A stretch of DNA of 64,000 bases from Streptomyces sp. AC550_RSS872. GTDB taxonomy: Bacteria > Actinomycetota > Actinomycetes > Streptomycetales > Streptomycetaceae. The stretch is taken from positions 62,001 to 126,000 of the forward strand of contig NZ_JAGMUL010000092.1 of the NCBI RefSeq assembly GCF_019049285.1. Reading direction: 5' to 3'. A model generated the notes under the pieces. It saw only the letters and a program-made list of their open reading frames with translations. It had not been told where the DNA came from and did no database searches. Position 1 is the first letter of the stretch. Each line of letters starts with the position of its first letter. Made by a program: the position numbers and the translations under genes. Shown here piece after piece: positions 51,764 to 61,425 of the stretch.

Positions 51764-53680
51764 TCAGCCCCACTGGATGTCGGCCGTGTTCTCCAACGGC
51801 GGGCGGTCCGCCACAGACTCGGGAACATGCAGGATGTCGCCCTTGTGGAGGGCCGCGGGGAAGCGCACCCGAGTGCGGTCCTCGACCTCGCCGAGGGTGA
51901 CCTGGAAGACCCGGAACTCGTCCAGTTCCAGCGCTTCCAGCTGGTCCAGGTTCTGCGTCAGCAGAAACGCTCTGGCCTTCAGCTCGCCGTTCTCGGTGAA
52001 TGCAATGACCTTGTAGAACTCCCGCGCTATGCGCACGCCCCGGTAGACCCGGTCGTCGTCCTGGAAGACCGGCCCGCCGAAGACGCTGATTCTCAGGTCG
52101 TCGACGTCGACGTCGGCGAAGACGGCGTCCTCCAGCGCTCCCCACACCCCGTTCTTGGCACTCTGGTTGAAGTCGTCCATCTGCGGGGTGATGTTGGTGT
52201 AGAAGAACGAGTCGGTGTTGGCCTTCCGGGCCTCCGGCAGGCTGCCCCAGAGCAGGTCGGCGCGGCGGGCGATGTGCCCCCGGTCGAGCCGGTTGGCCTG
52301 GTACAGCTCGTTGCCGACCTGCGCCGTGGCGGGCAGCCGCTGGTCCTTGACGAAGGGGATGCCGCTGCGGCTGAGCTTCTTCAGCGAGCCGCCGTCGACG
52401 TTCCAGGCCACCCAGAACGGGAAGCGCCGCTTCTTGTTCAGGGTGAGCGAGAAATGCGTGTACGGGATGACCGGCGAGCCGTCCAGGAGGGCGGCGTCCC
52501 GCGCGAGGTCCGCGTCCAGTTCCGGGGCCTCGACCCGTTCGCCGAGGAAGTCGGCGTCGTAGCCGGCGATGATCTCCAGCTGCTCCGGCGCGGGCTGGCT
52601 GAGGGTGATGTCGAGCTTTTCGAACACCGATGTCGACAGGCAGGCGAGGGCGTGCTCGTCCGGATCACCGGTGCCCTCGCCGGCGAAGTGCAGCCCGGCC
52701 AGCACCGAACTGACGCGGTCGTCGCCTTCCTTGAACAGCCACACCGCGCCGGAGTCACCGCCGCTGCTGACCTCATCGTCCGCCGACGGATGGTCGGGGT
52801 CCGGGCCAATCTCGAAGCACCCGATGGTCCGCTGGCCCGTTCCCCCGCCGTAGTTGATCTTCGCTATGGTGTCGACGCGGCGGACGATGCCGTGGGTGAC
52901 CCCGGTGGAACGGCCGCTCTTGACCACCTTGTCGCCGAGCTCGGGCTCCCCCAGCGTCCGGGGGGCGACTTCCAGTTCGAGGATCTCCGGGAGGGAGTCG
53001 CGGTCTTCGATGGTCGCCACCGCGCAGTCCCCGGCCACGCCCAGGTGGGAGCGCTTGAGCACGCCCATCCGGTTGCGGTCGATGCGATTGTCGTCCCGCG
53101 TGCCGGGCTGCACGACCTCGATCCCCAGCTCGCCCAACGGCCCGTGCAGCACATGCCAGTTGCTGAGTACGTACGGTGTCCCGTCGGCCCGGTCGAACAC
53201 GATGCAGCCGATGGTGCCGGCCGACACCGTCACCGCGCCGACGCTGGCTCCGGGCCGGATGGGGTCCATCCGGCTCTTGCGCAGCGGGCTCTCGACCTCG
53301 GCCACCATGTGGAAGCTCGGCTTGTAGGTGCGCTCGATGACATCGGTGGGCACCTCGAAGCCATCGACAGTGATGGTGGCCGGGATCAGCTCGGTGCCCA
53401 GGGACTCCAGCACCTCCGGCTCGGCCTTGGTAGCCACGGTGAACTGCAACGCCACATCGCCGCCCGGCTGGTCACCGGTCACCTTGCGGCCGACCCCCAC
53501 TGAGGTGATGTTCGGATCCTCCAGCAGGTGCGGGCCCCGGACGCGGATGTAATGCCGCAGCGATGAGATGAGTTCATCGTCGGAGGGCGAGCCCATCTTC
53601 GCCGAGGCCGTCTTCGGCGCAGGCTTCGGTTGCGGGGTCTTCGAGGCGGTCTTCTTCGTGTTCGTGGTTCTGCTGGCCAT
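51764..53680 (-). CDS. Trypsin-like protease fused to DRGH-type DNA/RNA nuclease
   Basis: 638 residues from the ATG at 53680; other starts up to 53794 are possible. Residues 1-30 are Lys/Thr/Pro-rich and low in complexity, not a signal peptide. A trypsin-like domain follows with the triad His176 (VLSNWHVLHG), Asp218 (GDCAVATIED) and Ser310 (SSGGDSGAVW). The second domain (about 405-620) is a DNA/RNA non-specific endonuclease with the catalytic DRGH (LDRGHIARRAD, His469) and metal-site Asn496/Asn505 (FFYTNITPQMDDFNQ). All key residues of both enzymes are intact. A self-activating or protease-triggered nuclease is the natural reading, but unproven. First gene of the operon with the S41 peptidase. 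Confidence 0.9.
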   Translation of the reverse strand: MASRTTNTKKTASKTPQPKPAPKTASAKMGSPSDDELISSLRHYIRVRGPHLLEDPNITSVGVGRKVTGDQPGGDVALQFTVATKAEPEVLESLGTELIPATITVDGFEVPTDVIERTYKPSFHMVAEVESPLRKSRMDPIRPGASVGAVTVSAGTIGCIVFDRADGTPYVLSNWHVLHGPLGELGIEVVQPGTRDDNRIDRNRMGVLKRSHLGVAGDCAVATIEDRDSLPEILELEVAPRTLGEPELGDKVVKSGRSTGVTHGIVRRVDTIAKINYGGGTGQRTIGCFEIGPDPDHPSADDEVSSGGDSGAVWLFKEGDDRVSSVLAGLHFAGEGTGDPDEHALACLSTSVFEKLDITLSQPAPEQLEIIAGYDADFLGERVEAPELDADLARDAALLDGSPVIPYTHFSLTLNKKRRFPFWVAWNVDGGSLKKLSRSGIPFVKDQRLPATAQVGNELYQANRLDRGHIARRADLLWGSLPEARKANTDSFFYTNITPQMDDFNQSAKNGVWGALEDAVFADVDVDDLRISVFGGPVFQDDDRVYRGVRIAREFYKVIAFTENGELKARAFLLTQNLDQLEALELDEFRVFQVTLGEVEDRTRVRFPAALHKGDILHVPESVADRPPLENTADIQWG

Positions 53681-53836
53681 GGGGGCACACATCCCTTCGC
53701 GGGCGAGACGACGCAGGAGGGCCGCCGGGGATCGGCAGGCATAGGCACGTCGGCGTCGCGCGCAGTAGTGGTCCGGGGCGGCGACGCTCACCAACGCTGC
53801 CTTGCATTGGTGGGTGTTCGGTTGCGGCGTCGGTGG

Positions 53837-53947
53837 TCAAACGAAGATCGCCACGACTATTGCGAGGGCCTGGCCGACCGCGACTGCCTTGATGACTCCG
53901 TCGAGCCAGGGGGTGAAGTCCTCGTTCACCCGACCCGGGCAGTCCAT
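53837..53947 (-). CDS. Candidate small membrane peptide upstream of the fusion gene
   Basis: 36 residues from an ATG at 53947 (or a GTG at 53929): NEDFTPWLDGVIKAVAVGQA then LAIVVAIFV. It is one hydrophobic segment with a polar start, ending in a stop at 53837. AGAAGG lies close to the ATG with short spacing. It could be a real membrane micro-peptide of the cassette or an accident; an overlapping frame from 54047 is also open. Confidence 0.3.
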   Translation of the reverse strand: MDCPGRVNEDFTPWLDGVIKAVAVGQALAIVVAIFV

Positions 53948-54539
53948 CGCCTTCTGTGGCCGGTGCGCTCCCGAGCGTGACACCCGCGGACGGTGCCCAA
54001 TTCGGTTCGAACTCCTCCAGCTGCTGAACCACTTGGAGCTTTTGCATGAATCAGACGTCAACTATTCCGACCACCCGCCCTCCCGGAGTCGAAGAACCCG
54101 AGGAGGTGATTTTGCCGCTCATATCCATGATGGTCGAGCGGCGCGATGAGGCAAGTTGACATTGGAACCCAACGCTTCTGCCTCTTGGCGGATTCTCCCG
54201 CAGTCAACTACTTCTAGTGAAGCGTCAAATATTGAATCCAGACGCAATGACGCGTGTCCAATGTTGGCGATCATCTAGGCAACCCAGTCGTAGGCTGCCG
54301 GCCATGAGGAATCGCGCTCCCTCGTCAGCCTGACGCTCCGCCCTTCTGGCGAATGGTGCCGGAGCCAATCCGGATGCGCGAGACGGCGACGGGGTCTAAC
54401 GTAAAAAGCGGCCGCTTGCGCATCGAGTCGGTTCCACACCGAGACGCGCATTTCATCGACTACGGCTGCTGCTTCTTACTTCTCCACGGGAACTCCGCCG
54501 GCTCGCACCCGATCCGGCGAGACCGGAGGAGGCAGGACA
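53948..54539. other. Divergent intergenic region of the protease/nuclease cassette
   Basis: Comparatively AT-rich, with a TTGACA at 54156 and an inverted pair ACATTGG (54159-54165) / CCAATGT (54258-54264). No gene that I can support. It would hold the promoters of the two divergent operons. Confidence 0.4.
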
Positions 54540-55661
54540 ATGGGACGAGCTCCAGAGAATATGGAAAATCCGGGCGCCGAGGAATCTCGCCGAGCACTCT
54601 CGGAATCCCATGGGCACGCGTCCAACGCCCCGGCCGCTCGCCCCAGTACCTGGCAGCATCGCGCCAAGGTCCGCGCGTCCGTTCTGTGGATCGAACTCGA
54701 CTCTGTCTGTCCGAAGGAGAAGGAAGACGACTGTTCGGACGGAGTGAAGCGGAGCGAGCAGCGTGACGGGGCTCGGCGATTGCTCGTTCGGGCGGAGAAG
54801 CTGATCGACAGTGCCGGGAGTCGGCAGCGAAGGTTGTGGGAGCGGATCCATAGTTGGTGGAACGGGGAGCTTTACGAAGGGACTCTCAAGAGCCTGCATG
54901 AGGCCGAAGTGCTCATCGTGGGACTGTACGAGCCCAACCGGGCGCTTCGCCATGCTCGGAGTGTGCTGGCGATGGCCAAGCCGATCTGCCGTGGGGACAG
55001 CCGGGTGGCACAGGTCGAGCAGCTTCTGGGGTCTTCCAGAGAGACGCCGATTCCCAAGGACCTGCCGGCGGCACTCGCCGAGTTGCTGGGAGCGGCATAC
55101 GCGGTCGAGGAGGAGAGGGGTGTCCGTAGCCGGAACTTCCGTAACCGGCTGATCCGGGCGGGGTTGGTGCTGACGATACTTCTTGGTGTGGTAGTCGGCG
55201 TCGCTTTCGCAGTCGACGGTTCGATCCCCGTATGCGATGTGATCGGCGAGCGACAGACGACCAACTGCATCGGCTCAGACGCCCCGAGCGGGCAGGACAC
55301 CGGCATCGTCATGCTACTCGGCATGCTCGGCGCCGGTCTGCCGATGATCGCCCGGCTGCAACGGATGGGAGGCAGCTGGAACCCCTACAGCCTGCCGTTC
55401 TGGCAGGAGATGATCAAGCTGCCGACCGGCGCCCTGACCGCTGTGGTGGGCCTGGTCCTCGTCGATACCGACTGGCTCCCGTTCGCGAGGCCCGCTGACG
55501 GTTGGCGAGAAGTAATCGCCTACGCGATCGCCTTCGGCGTCGGGCAACTGGCCTTCACCCACGCGCTCGATAAACGCACGGAAAAGCTGCTGGCTGCCGA
55601 CCCCGACGTGGACGAGGCAGAGCAGCTGGAAAACGTACCGTCAAAAAAAGCGGACCGCTGA
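54540..55661 (+). CDS. Multi-pass membrane protein of the cassette, unknown family
   Basis: 373 residues, ATG at 54540 with AGGAGG upstream. Residues 1-200 are hydrophilic and helical (SAGSRQRRLWERIHSWW, EAEVLIVGLYEPNRALRHAR), likely cytoplasmic. Four hydrophobic segments follow at about 205-226, 253-272, 290-310 and 325-345, and an acidic tail (DPDVDEAEQLENVPSKKADR) ends it. No family recognised. The SGNH hydrolase gene begins 41 bp downstream, so both are probably one operon, divergent from the protease-nuclease genes. It may anchor or regulate the hydrolase. Confidence 0.75.
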   Translation: MGRAPENMENPGAEESRRALSESHGHASNAPAARPSTWQHRAKVRASVLWIELDSVCPKEKEDDCSDGVKRSEQRDGARRLLVRAEKLIDSAGSRQRRLWERIHSWWNGELYEGTLKSLHEAEVLIVGLYEPNRALRHARSVLAMAKPICRGDSRVAQVEQLLGSSRETPIPKDLPAALAELLGAAYAVEEERGVRSRNFRNRLIRAGLVLTILLGVVVGVAFAVDGSIPVCDVIGERQTTNCIGSDAPSGQDTGIVMLLGMLGAGLPMIARLQRMGGSWNPYSLPFWQEMIKLPTGALTAVVGLVLVDTDWLPFARPADGWREVIAYAIAFGVGQLAFTHALDKRTEKLLAADPDVDEAEQLENVPSKKADR

Positions 55662-55702
55662 ATCCGCACATCCCGGACCCAGGCCTGGACCCAGGAGAAG
55701 CC

Positions 55703-57295
55703 ATGGCCGATCAAGTAGAACTTCCGACTCCCGCCAAAGTGGTCGCAGCCAGAGAACTGCCCGCTCGTGAACCGGTCCAGGACCCCACTTTGCGCATCCC
55801 AGTCAACCGGGACTGGGAAGGAAAGCCCGAACCTCGGCATCGACTCGTCACCATCGGTGATTCGCTCACGCACGGATTCCAGAGTGGGGCGATCTTCAGC
55901 ACCGACATCTCCTTCCCGGCAATCATCGCCCATGAGCTGGGCTGGGGCGGAGGGTTCCGCCACCCCTCCTATCCCGGATACGGGGGTCTGCCACTCAACA
56001 TCGAATTGCTGCTGCGGGAGTTGGAGGAACGCTTCGGGAAGAACCTCGACTGGTGGGAGGCGGCTCTGGCACTGTTCCACGCCCGGGGATTCCTGGACAA
56101 GGCTGAAGACTACTGGGAACGCGGGCCGGGGAAAGACGTGCCTCGGACCACCGGAATCAACCACAACCTCGGGGTGTACGGCTGGGACGTCCGCGATGTG
56201 CTGTCCAAAAACGCGAAGATCTGCCGGGACGCCATCGACGAACCAAAGGACAACTTCCTGAAGCAGGTCGTGCAGAACGACGGTGACCGCGCGGCGCTGC
56301 GGGTGCTGCCCTCGGCGGGCATCGACGGCGACGAGAACATGACCGTGCTCGCGGCCGCACAACGTCTCGGTGAGGACCGGAGCGCAGACCAGAGACACGG
56401 CATCGAGACGCTGATCGTCTTCGTCGGCGCCAACAACGCCCTGCAGACGGTGACCAAGCTCAAGGTGAAGTGGAGCGGCCCGGACTACAAGGACCTGAAG
56501 GGCAAGGAGTCGTACACGGTCTGGGATCCCGATCATTTCAAGGAAGAACTGCGGGAACTCGCCAAGCAGGTGCGCGGCATCGCGGCGCGGCATGTCATCT
56601 GGTGCACCGTGCCCCACGTCACCATCGCGCCGATCGCGCGCGGGGTGGCGCGCAAGATGACCATCGGCTCGCGGTACTACCCCTACTACACCCGGCCATG
56701 GATCAGCGATCGGGACTTCAACCCCACCGTGCACCCACACGTGACGGGCGAGCAGGCCAGGGACATCGACTTGGCGATCGACCTGTACAACGACGCCATC
56801 ACCGCCCAGGTGAAAAACGCGCGGGACGACGGCCGGGACTGGTACCTCATGGATACGGCCGGGCTGCTCGACCGGCTCGCCGCCAAGCGCTACATCGACG
56901 ATCCCAATGCCCGGCCGGCGTGGTGGCAGCCCTATCCCCTGCCGCCGCAGCTGGCGGCCCTGCCTACGCCGCCGAACTCCCACTTCCTGACCAGCGACGG
57001 CAATGGGCGCACCGATGGAGGTCTGTTCTCCCTCGACGGCGTCCACCCCACCACCGTCGGATACGGCATCATGGCCCAGGAACTGGTCAACATCATGCGC
57101 CTGGCAGGCGTCGAGTTCCGCCATCTGGACGGCACGGTACGACCGGACCCGGTCCTCGTCGACTTCGATCGGCTCATCCGCCGCGACACCTTGATCAACC
57201 AGCCTCCGGGCAACCTGACCTCGGGGTTCGAGGTCCTCGCCTGGGCGGAGGCGTCGATCAGTCTGCTGAAGCGCACACTCTATTTCCGGGGCTGA
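55703..57295 (+). CDS. SGNH/GDSL-type hydrolase, cytoplasmic
   Basis: 530 residues, ATG at 55703 with AGGAG at good distance. Block I is LVTIGDSLTHGFQSG (Ser54), block III IVFVGANNALQTV (GxNN), and block V FSLDGVHPTTVGYGIMA (Asp445, His448). The centre is larger than in typical GDSL esterases (about 200 residues long), with a large insertion. No signal peptide or membrane segment. Possible activities: lipid or acyl-ester hydrolysis. Operon partner of the membrane protein at 54540. Confidence 0.85.
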   Translation: MADQVELPTPAKVVAARELPAREPVQDPTLRIPVNRDWEGKPEPRHRLVTIGDSLTHGFQSGAIFSTDISFPAIIAHELGWGGGFRHPSYPGYGGLPLNIELLLRELEERFGKNLDWWEAALALFHARGFLDKAEDYWERGPGKDVPRTTGINHNLGVYGWDVRDVLSKNAKICRDAIDEPKDNFLKQVVQNDGDRAALRVLPSAGIDGDENMTVLAAAQRLGEDRSADQRHGIETLIVFVGANNALQTVTKLKVKWSGPDYKDLKGKESYTVWDPDHFKEELRELAKQVRGIAARHVIWCTVPHVTIAPIARGVARKMTIGSRYYPYYTRPWISDRDFNPTVHPHVTGEQARDIDLAIDLYNDAITAQVKNARDDGRDWYLMDTAGLLDRLAAKRYIDDPNARPAWWQPYPLPPQLAALPTPPNSHFLTSDGNGRTDGGLFSLDGVHPTTVGYGIMAQELVNIMRLAGVEFRHLDGTVRPDPVLVDFDRLIRRDTLINQPPGNLTSGFEVLAWAEASISLLKRTLYFRG

Positions 57296-57620
57296 CCGGT
57301 GGTCAGCCCACGCCCGCCACCCCGATGTACTCGCCGCGCACGCAAGGAACGCGCCCGCTGGCAGCGAGAAAGGTATCCGCTGGGGTGGATGCCCCCTTCA
57401 AGGCGCAGCCTGATGGGCTGCCCCAACGCAGGGCAATGCCATCCGCGCGCCTCTTGGCGACTCAGCCCCGCACCCGCGGGCATCGGAATGCCGCCGAACG
57501 ACGCAGGTGAACGGTCACGTGGGGGACGCGTTGGAAAAACTTGGGCGCCACTGTCGATCCAGCCACGCCCCGTTCGACATCCCGATGTAGGAGGCATCGC
57601 CACAGAGGAGACGACAGCAC
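57296..57620. other. 325-bp gap without recognisable gene
   Basis: Between the SGNH hydrolase and the reductase gene. Only short overlapping frames; no obvious terminator or motif. Confidence 0.4.
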
Positions 57621-58283
57621 ATGACGAGGGAACACATGGAGCAGCTGCTGCGAGTGCAGAACTTCACCATCTCGAGCGACGGCGTCGCCGCCGGCGAGGA
57701 CCAGAGCCTGGAGCGGCCTTTCGGCCACACCATCGATCCGGGAAGGCTCTTCGCCTGGGCCGGCGCCACAGCGAGCTGGCCCATCCGCACCGAGCCCGGG
57801 GGAAGCCGGGGCCTCGACGACTACTTCACCCGGGACTTCAGCCACAACATCGGCGCCGAGATCATGGGCCGCAACAAGTTCGGACCCCAGCGCGGTCCCT
57901 GGCATGACCACGAGTGGCGCGGCTGGTGGGGTGACGAGCCGCCCTTCCACACGCCGGTGTTCGTCCTGACCCACCACAAGCGTCCGTCGTTCACGCTCTC
58001 CGACACCACGTTCCATTTCGTGGACGGCGATCCCGCCACCGTTCTCGCGCAGGCGCGGGAGGCCGCACAGGGCAAGGATGTCCGGCTCGGCGGCGGCGTG
58101 ACCACCATTCGGGAGTTCCTCGACGCCGACCTCGTCGACACCATGCATGTTGCCGTCTCACCGGTGAAGCTCGGTTCCGGGCTACGCCTGTGGGACTCGC
58201 CGGAACAGCTGCTGGACCGGTTCCACATAGAGGTCGTGCCCAGCCCGAGCGGCGTGACGCACCACCTTTTCTGGCGCAAATGA
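57621..58283 (+). CDS. RibD/DHFR-fold reductase
   Basis: 220 residues; the ATG at 57621 is preceded by GAGGAG (spacing about 9), and a second ATG at 57636 is also possible. LLRVQNFTISSDGVAAGEDQ, AEIMGRNKFGPQRGPW, PPFHTPVFVLTHHKRP, DVRLGGGVTTIREFLDADLV and HVAVSPVKLGSGLRLW are the usual landmarks of the DHFR-like RibD_C family (NADPH site around GRNKFG and LGGG). Substrate unknown; such proteins are abundant in actinomycetes. Confidence 0.9.
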   Translation: MTREHMEQLLRVQNFTISSDGVAAGEDQSLERPFGHTIDPGRLFAWAGATASWPIRTEPGGSRGLDDYFTRDFSHNIGAEIMGRNKFGPQRGPWHDHEWRGWWGDEPPFHTPVFVLTHHKRPSFTLSDTTFHFVDGDPATVLAQAREAAQGKDVRLGGGVTTIREFLDADLVDTMHVAVSPVKLGSGLRLWDSPEQLLDRFHIEVVPSPSGVTHHLFWRK

Positions 58284-58420
58284 CAAGACAGAGAACGCGG
58301 GAACCTCAGCACGGCCGACGCGAGCATGCTGGCAGATGAACGCGTAGTTGTGGGCGAGTCACCGTTGCAGCCCCCCGTACTCGCCCACAATCACTGACCA
58401 GCCACACGCGCAACAGGCCT

Positions 58421-59365
58421 TCACTGCCTCTTCTTCGGATGGGCGGCGAAGAACTCCCACATCAGATCGGTGGCGTTGACGTCGGAGTCGGCGAAGGCCA
58501 TGTCGTTGTTCAGGCCGCCGGGCCAGGAATGACCCATGCGGGCCAGTCGGTAGGTGGTCACCTCGGAGCCGTTCGGGCACGTGGCCGTGGTTCGCTTGAC
58601 TTCCTTCTCCACCTCCTCAGGCGAGGCGGTCTTGCAGTCCACACGCTTCTGCCAGGTCTTGATGCCGGTGTCGAAACTGTCGTAGTACCGGTCCAGTTCG
58701 CCGATAAAGGTGATGACGGAGACCGGGGATTCAGGGCGATACGAGTCGTCCTCCGCGGCCGAGCCGATGAAGCCGCCGCTGACGGGGGCGACGGCGGCGA
58801 AGACGTCGTGGAGTTCCACGGCGGCCTTGAGGGACATATCGCCGCCGTTGGAGATGCCAGTCGCGTAGATGCGGTCCGGGTCTGCGCCCCAGATGTCGAC
58901 GAGGCGGTCGGTGATCGTGCGGAGCAGGCCGACGTCGTCCTCGGAGCCGCAGCACACCAGGGCGTTGAAGGCCTGCGCATGACCGTCCGGGTACACGACA
59001 AGGAAGTTCTCCCGGTCGGCCTTCGTGCTCAGGCCGCTGAGCTGTTCGACGTAGCGCCCGGTGCTGGGGTAGGGGTGCATGGCGATCACCAGGGGCAGTT
59101 TCTTGTCCGGGGTGTAGCCAGGGGGTGCGTGCACCTTGTAGGTGCGCTGTTGACCCTTCCAGGTGAGCTTGACCGTCTGGTCACCAGGGCGGGGAACTTC
59201 TGCCTCCGGTGAGGATGACGACGTAGGCCTCTTGGACGGCTCGTCCTCGGCGCCGGAGTCTTCGGGGCCGGAGGAACAGGCGGTCAGGACGAGGACGGCG
59301 CACAGGGCCACGACGGTGAGTGGGCCGCGTAAGGACGTAGTCCCTCGGGTCAGCATGGCGCACAT
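58421..59365 (-). CDS. PHB-depolymerase/feruloyl-esterase-type lipoprotein
   Basis: About 314 residues from the ATG at 59365 or 59356; upstream in-frame sequence belongs to the IS end. A lipoprotein signal peptide is clear: GPLTVVALCAVLVLTAC with lipobox LTAC, then a Ser/Glu/Pro-rich linker. The alpha/beta hydrolase part has YKVHAPPGYTPDKKLPLVIA, the nucleophile elbow YATGISNGGDMSLKAAVE (G-x-S-x-G), FIGELDRYYDSFD (Asp candidate) and ARMGHSWPGGLN (His). It resembles LpqC/PHB depolymerase-type esterases. It would sit on the outer face of the membrane. Confidence 0.85.
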   Translation of the reverse strand: MCAMLTRGTTSLRGPLTVVALCAVLVLTACSSGPEDSGAEDEPSKRPTSSSSPEAEVPRPGDQTVKLTWKGQQRTYKVHAPPGYTPDKKLPLVIAMHPYPSTGRYVEQLSGLSTKADRENFLVVYPDGHAQAFNALVCCGSEDDVGLLRTITDRLVDIWGADPDRIYATGISNGGDMSLKAAVELHDVFAAVAPVSGGFIGSAAEDDSYRPESPVSVITFIGELDRYYDSFDTGIKTWQKRVDCKTASPEEVEKEVKRTTATCPNGSEVTTYRLARMGHSWPGGLNNDMAFADSDVNATDLMWEFFAAHPKKRQ

Positions 59366-59426
59366 GGTCGCAGTGGGGTGCGGGGCGGTCCAGAGGAATG
59401 GTTGGTTCGCAGCACCCGTGCTCTCA

Positions 59427-61203
59427 TGTCGGCGACGCGTGAATCGTGGTTCTGGATCACTTTCGGTGCTGGGACCACGGAGAGTCACCAAAACCGCGAT
59501 CATGAACGGCCTCGCGCGGTGAGGAGGACCCGTTTGCGGAGTAGGTCGAAGTTGGCGCGGCCGAACATCTGTCGCTTCAGCATCTTGATCTTGTTGTTGT
59601 GGCCTTCGACGGCGCCGGAGCTGTAGCTCAGGCTGAGACCTGCGACGACGGCCTCAAGGTCCTGCCGCAGGCCGGTGACGAAGGTGTGCAGGGCAGGGAG
59701 ATCATCGCCCTTCACCTTGGCCATCCACTGGCCGAGGCCGCAGCCTTGACGGTCGTTCATGAGCTCGGCGAACGCGCGGACGTGGTAGGCGGTACGGTCG
59801 AGAGCAGGGCAGCGGGCCAGGATCTCCTTGAGCCGCTGGGCCTGGTCGTCGGTGAGACGGTCGGGGTGGCGGGTGAGCCAACCGGTCACTTCGCGCACGG
59901 ACGGTGCTTTGCGGGCGGATCGAGCGGGGAGGCGTCACGGAGTCGGTGTACGTACTTCTTCACGACGCTCTCCCCGCCGGTGTACCCATGCTCGCGCAAT
60001 TCCTCGAACAGGCGACGGGCGACAGTGCAACCCTCGGCCCACCGTTGGTGAATGTAGGGCTTGTAGGGGTCGAGGATGCCAGTGCGGCCGGTCCACTGGC
60101 CGGCCAGGAGCTCGTCCGGGCTCGCCGCGTGGGCGAGACGGCGGACGGTGTTGCGGGCCAGCCCGAGCTTCCGGCCGATCGCGCGCAGCCCAACTCCCTT
60201 GTCAAGGAGGGCATGGACAGCTGCGTGATGCTCACGGACGCGATCGGACAGGCGGCCGGCCGTGCGCGGCCCTGGTGGTGAGAGAGGTTCGAGGTCCACC
60301 GTTTCGGTGACCGCGCTGACCTGCGTGTTGGCAGCGTCGTGCGGTTCGCGGAGCAGGGCGCGGTGCTGGACGACGGTCTTCTAGACGCATTCGGCGAGGT
60401 TGGACCAGATGTGCCAGCGGTCCGCAACATGGACCGCCTCCGGGGCGCCGATCCACCCGGCCTCAGCAAAGGCAGTCGAGCGATCCCGGCAGATCACTTC
60501 GACACCAGGATGCTCGGTGAGCCACCGGGCCACAGTCGTCGTGGTCCGGTCTGACAGCAGGTCGACGGGCTGGCGGGTCTCGATATCGAGCAGGATCGTG
60601 CCGTAGTTGTGCCCCTTGCGCAGCGCGAATTCATCCATCCCGAGAACCCGCGGGGTGGTCGACTTGGGCTCTGGCAGGCGGCGGATCAGCCGTACCAGCG
60701 TCGAACGGCTCACCTGGGACGTCAGGACCTGGGAGAAGCGAGCTCCGGCCCGTCCGGCCAACATCACCGCCAGGCGCTCAAGCACCTTCTACAGACCGGC
60801 ACTTCGCCTCCCATACCGGAAGGTGAGCCCGTCGATCTGCTCGGCGAAGGTCGCCTGCCGACAGGATCGTCCGCGGCAGCGGAAGCGCCGCACCCGTAAC
60901 TCGATCAGCACTCGCCGTCCACCAACCGCATGGTCGGCGAACCGACGTACGTACCGGCTGTGCACCCGGGACGACAGCGTTCCGCACGCCGGACACGCGG
61001 CCTGACTCGCAGTCGTCCGTGCTAGAACAATCACCAACTTGCCTTCAGCCACGGCATTTTCGAGCACGACACCTGCGACCTGGTGGAACCACAGGTCCTG
61101 GAGGAGCACATCACCCACGGCCGTTCATGATCGCGGTTTTGGTGCCCCTTCGTGGTCTCAGCACCGAAAGTGATCCAGAACCACTTTTCAGCCGTCGCCG
61201 ACA
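59427..61203 (-). mobile_element. ISL3-family element, decayed, ~80-bp inverted ends
   Basis: The outer ends are inverted imperfect copies over about 80 bp: 59427-59509 and about 61121-61203, with a highly conserved core GGTTCTGGATCACTTTCGG on each side. Between them a transposase gene on the minus strand is broken into at least four frames. Confidence 0.78.
59500..61118 (-). pseudogene. ISL3-family transposase, multiple frameshifts
   Basis: N-terminus at 61118: a zinc-binding start ACPACGTLSSRVHSRYVRRF and FRCRGRSCRQATFAEQIDG. Next frame: LGMDEFALRKGHNYGTILLD, VICRDRSTAFAEAGWIGAPE and VADRWHIWSNLAECV (catalytic D-D regions). Then GLRAIGRKLGLARNTVRRLA, and finally FAELMNDRQGCGLGQWMAKV, SSGAVEGHNNKIKMLKRQMF with the Glu of the DDE triad. 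Breaks at about 60787, 60380 and 59895. Confidence 0.85.
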
Positions 61204-61425
61204 CTTCAGCCGCCAGTCCCACGGCGTGCGGGAGCGGAACGTCTGCTCGCTCCCGATCGCCGCCTCGTCCCGCGCGAACTTCCCGGCTGGCCCACAGGCG
61301 CTTGATTGCGACGCGTTCACCCTACGCCTCTTCCCTGGTGAGCATCTTCCCCACCGATCCTCAGTGGTCGACTCCGAAACCCCTCGGAGGTTGACTGTGG
61401 AGCCTGTGTTGTGTGTGGTGCGGAG

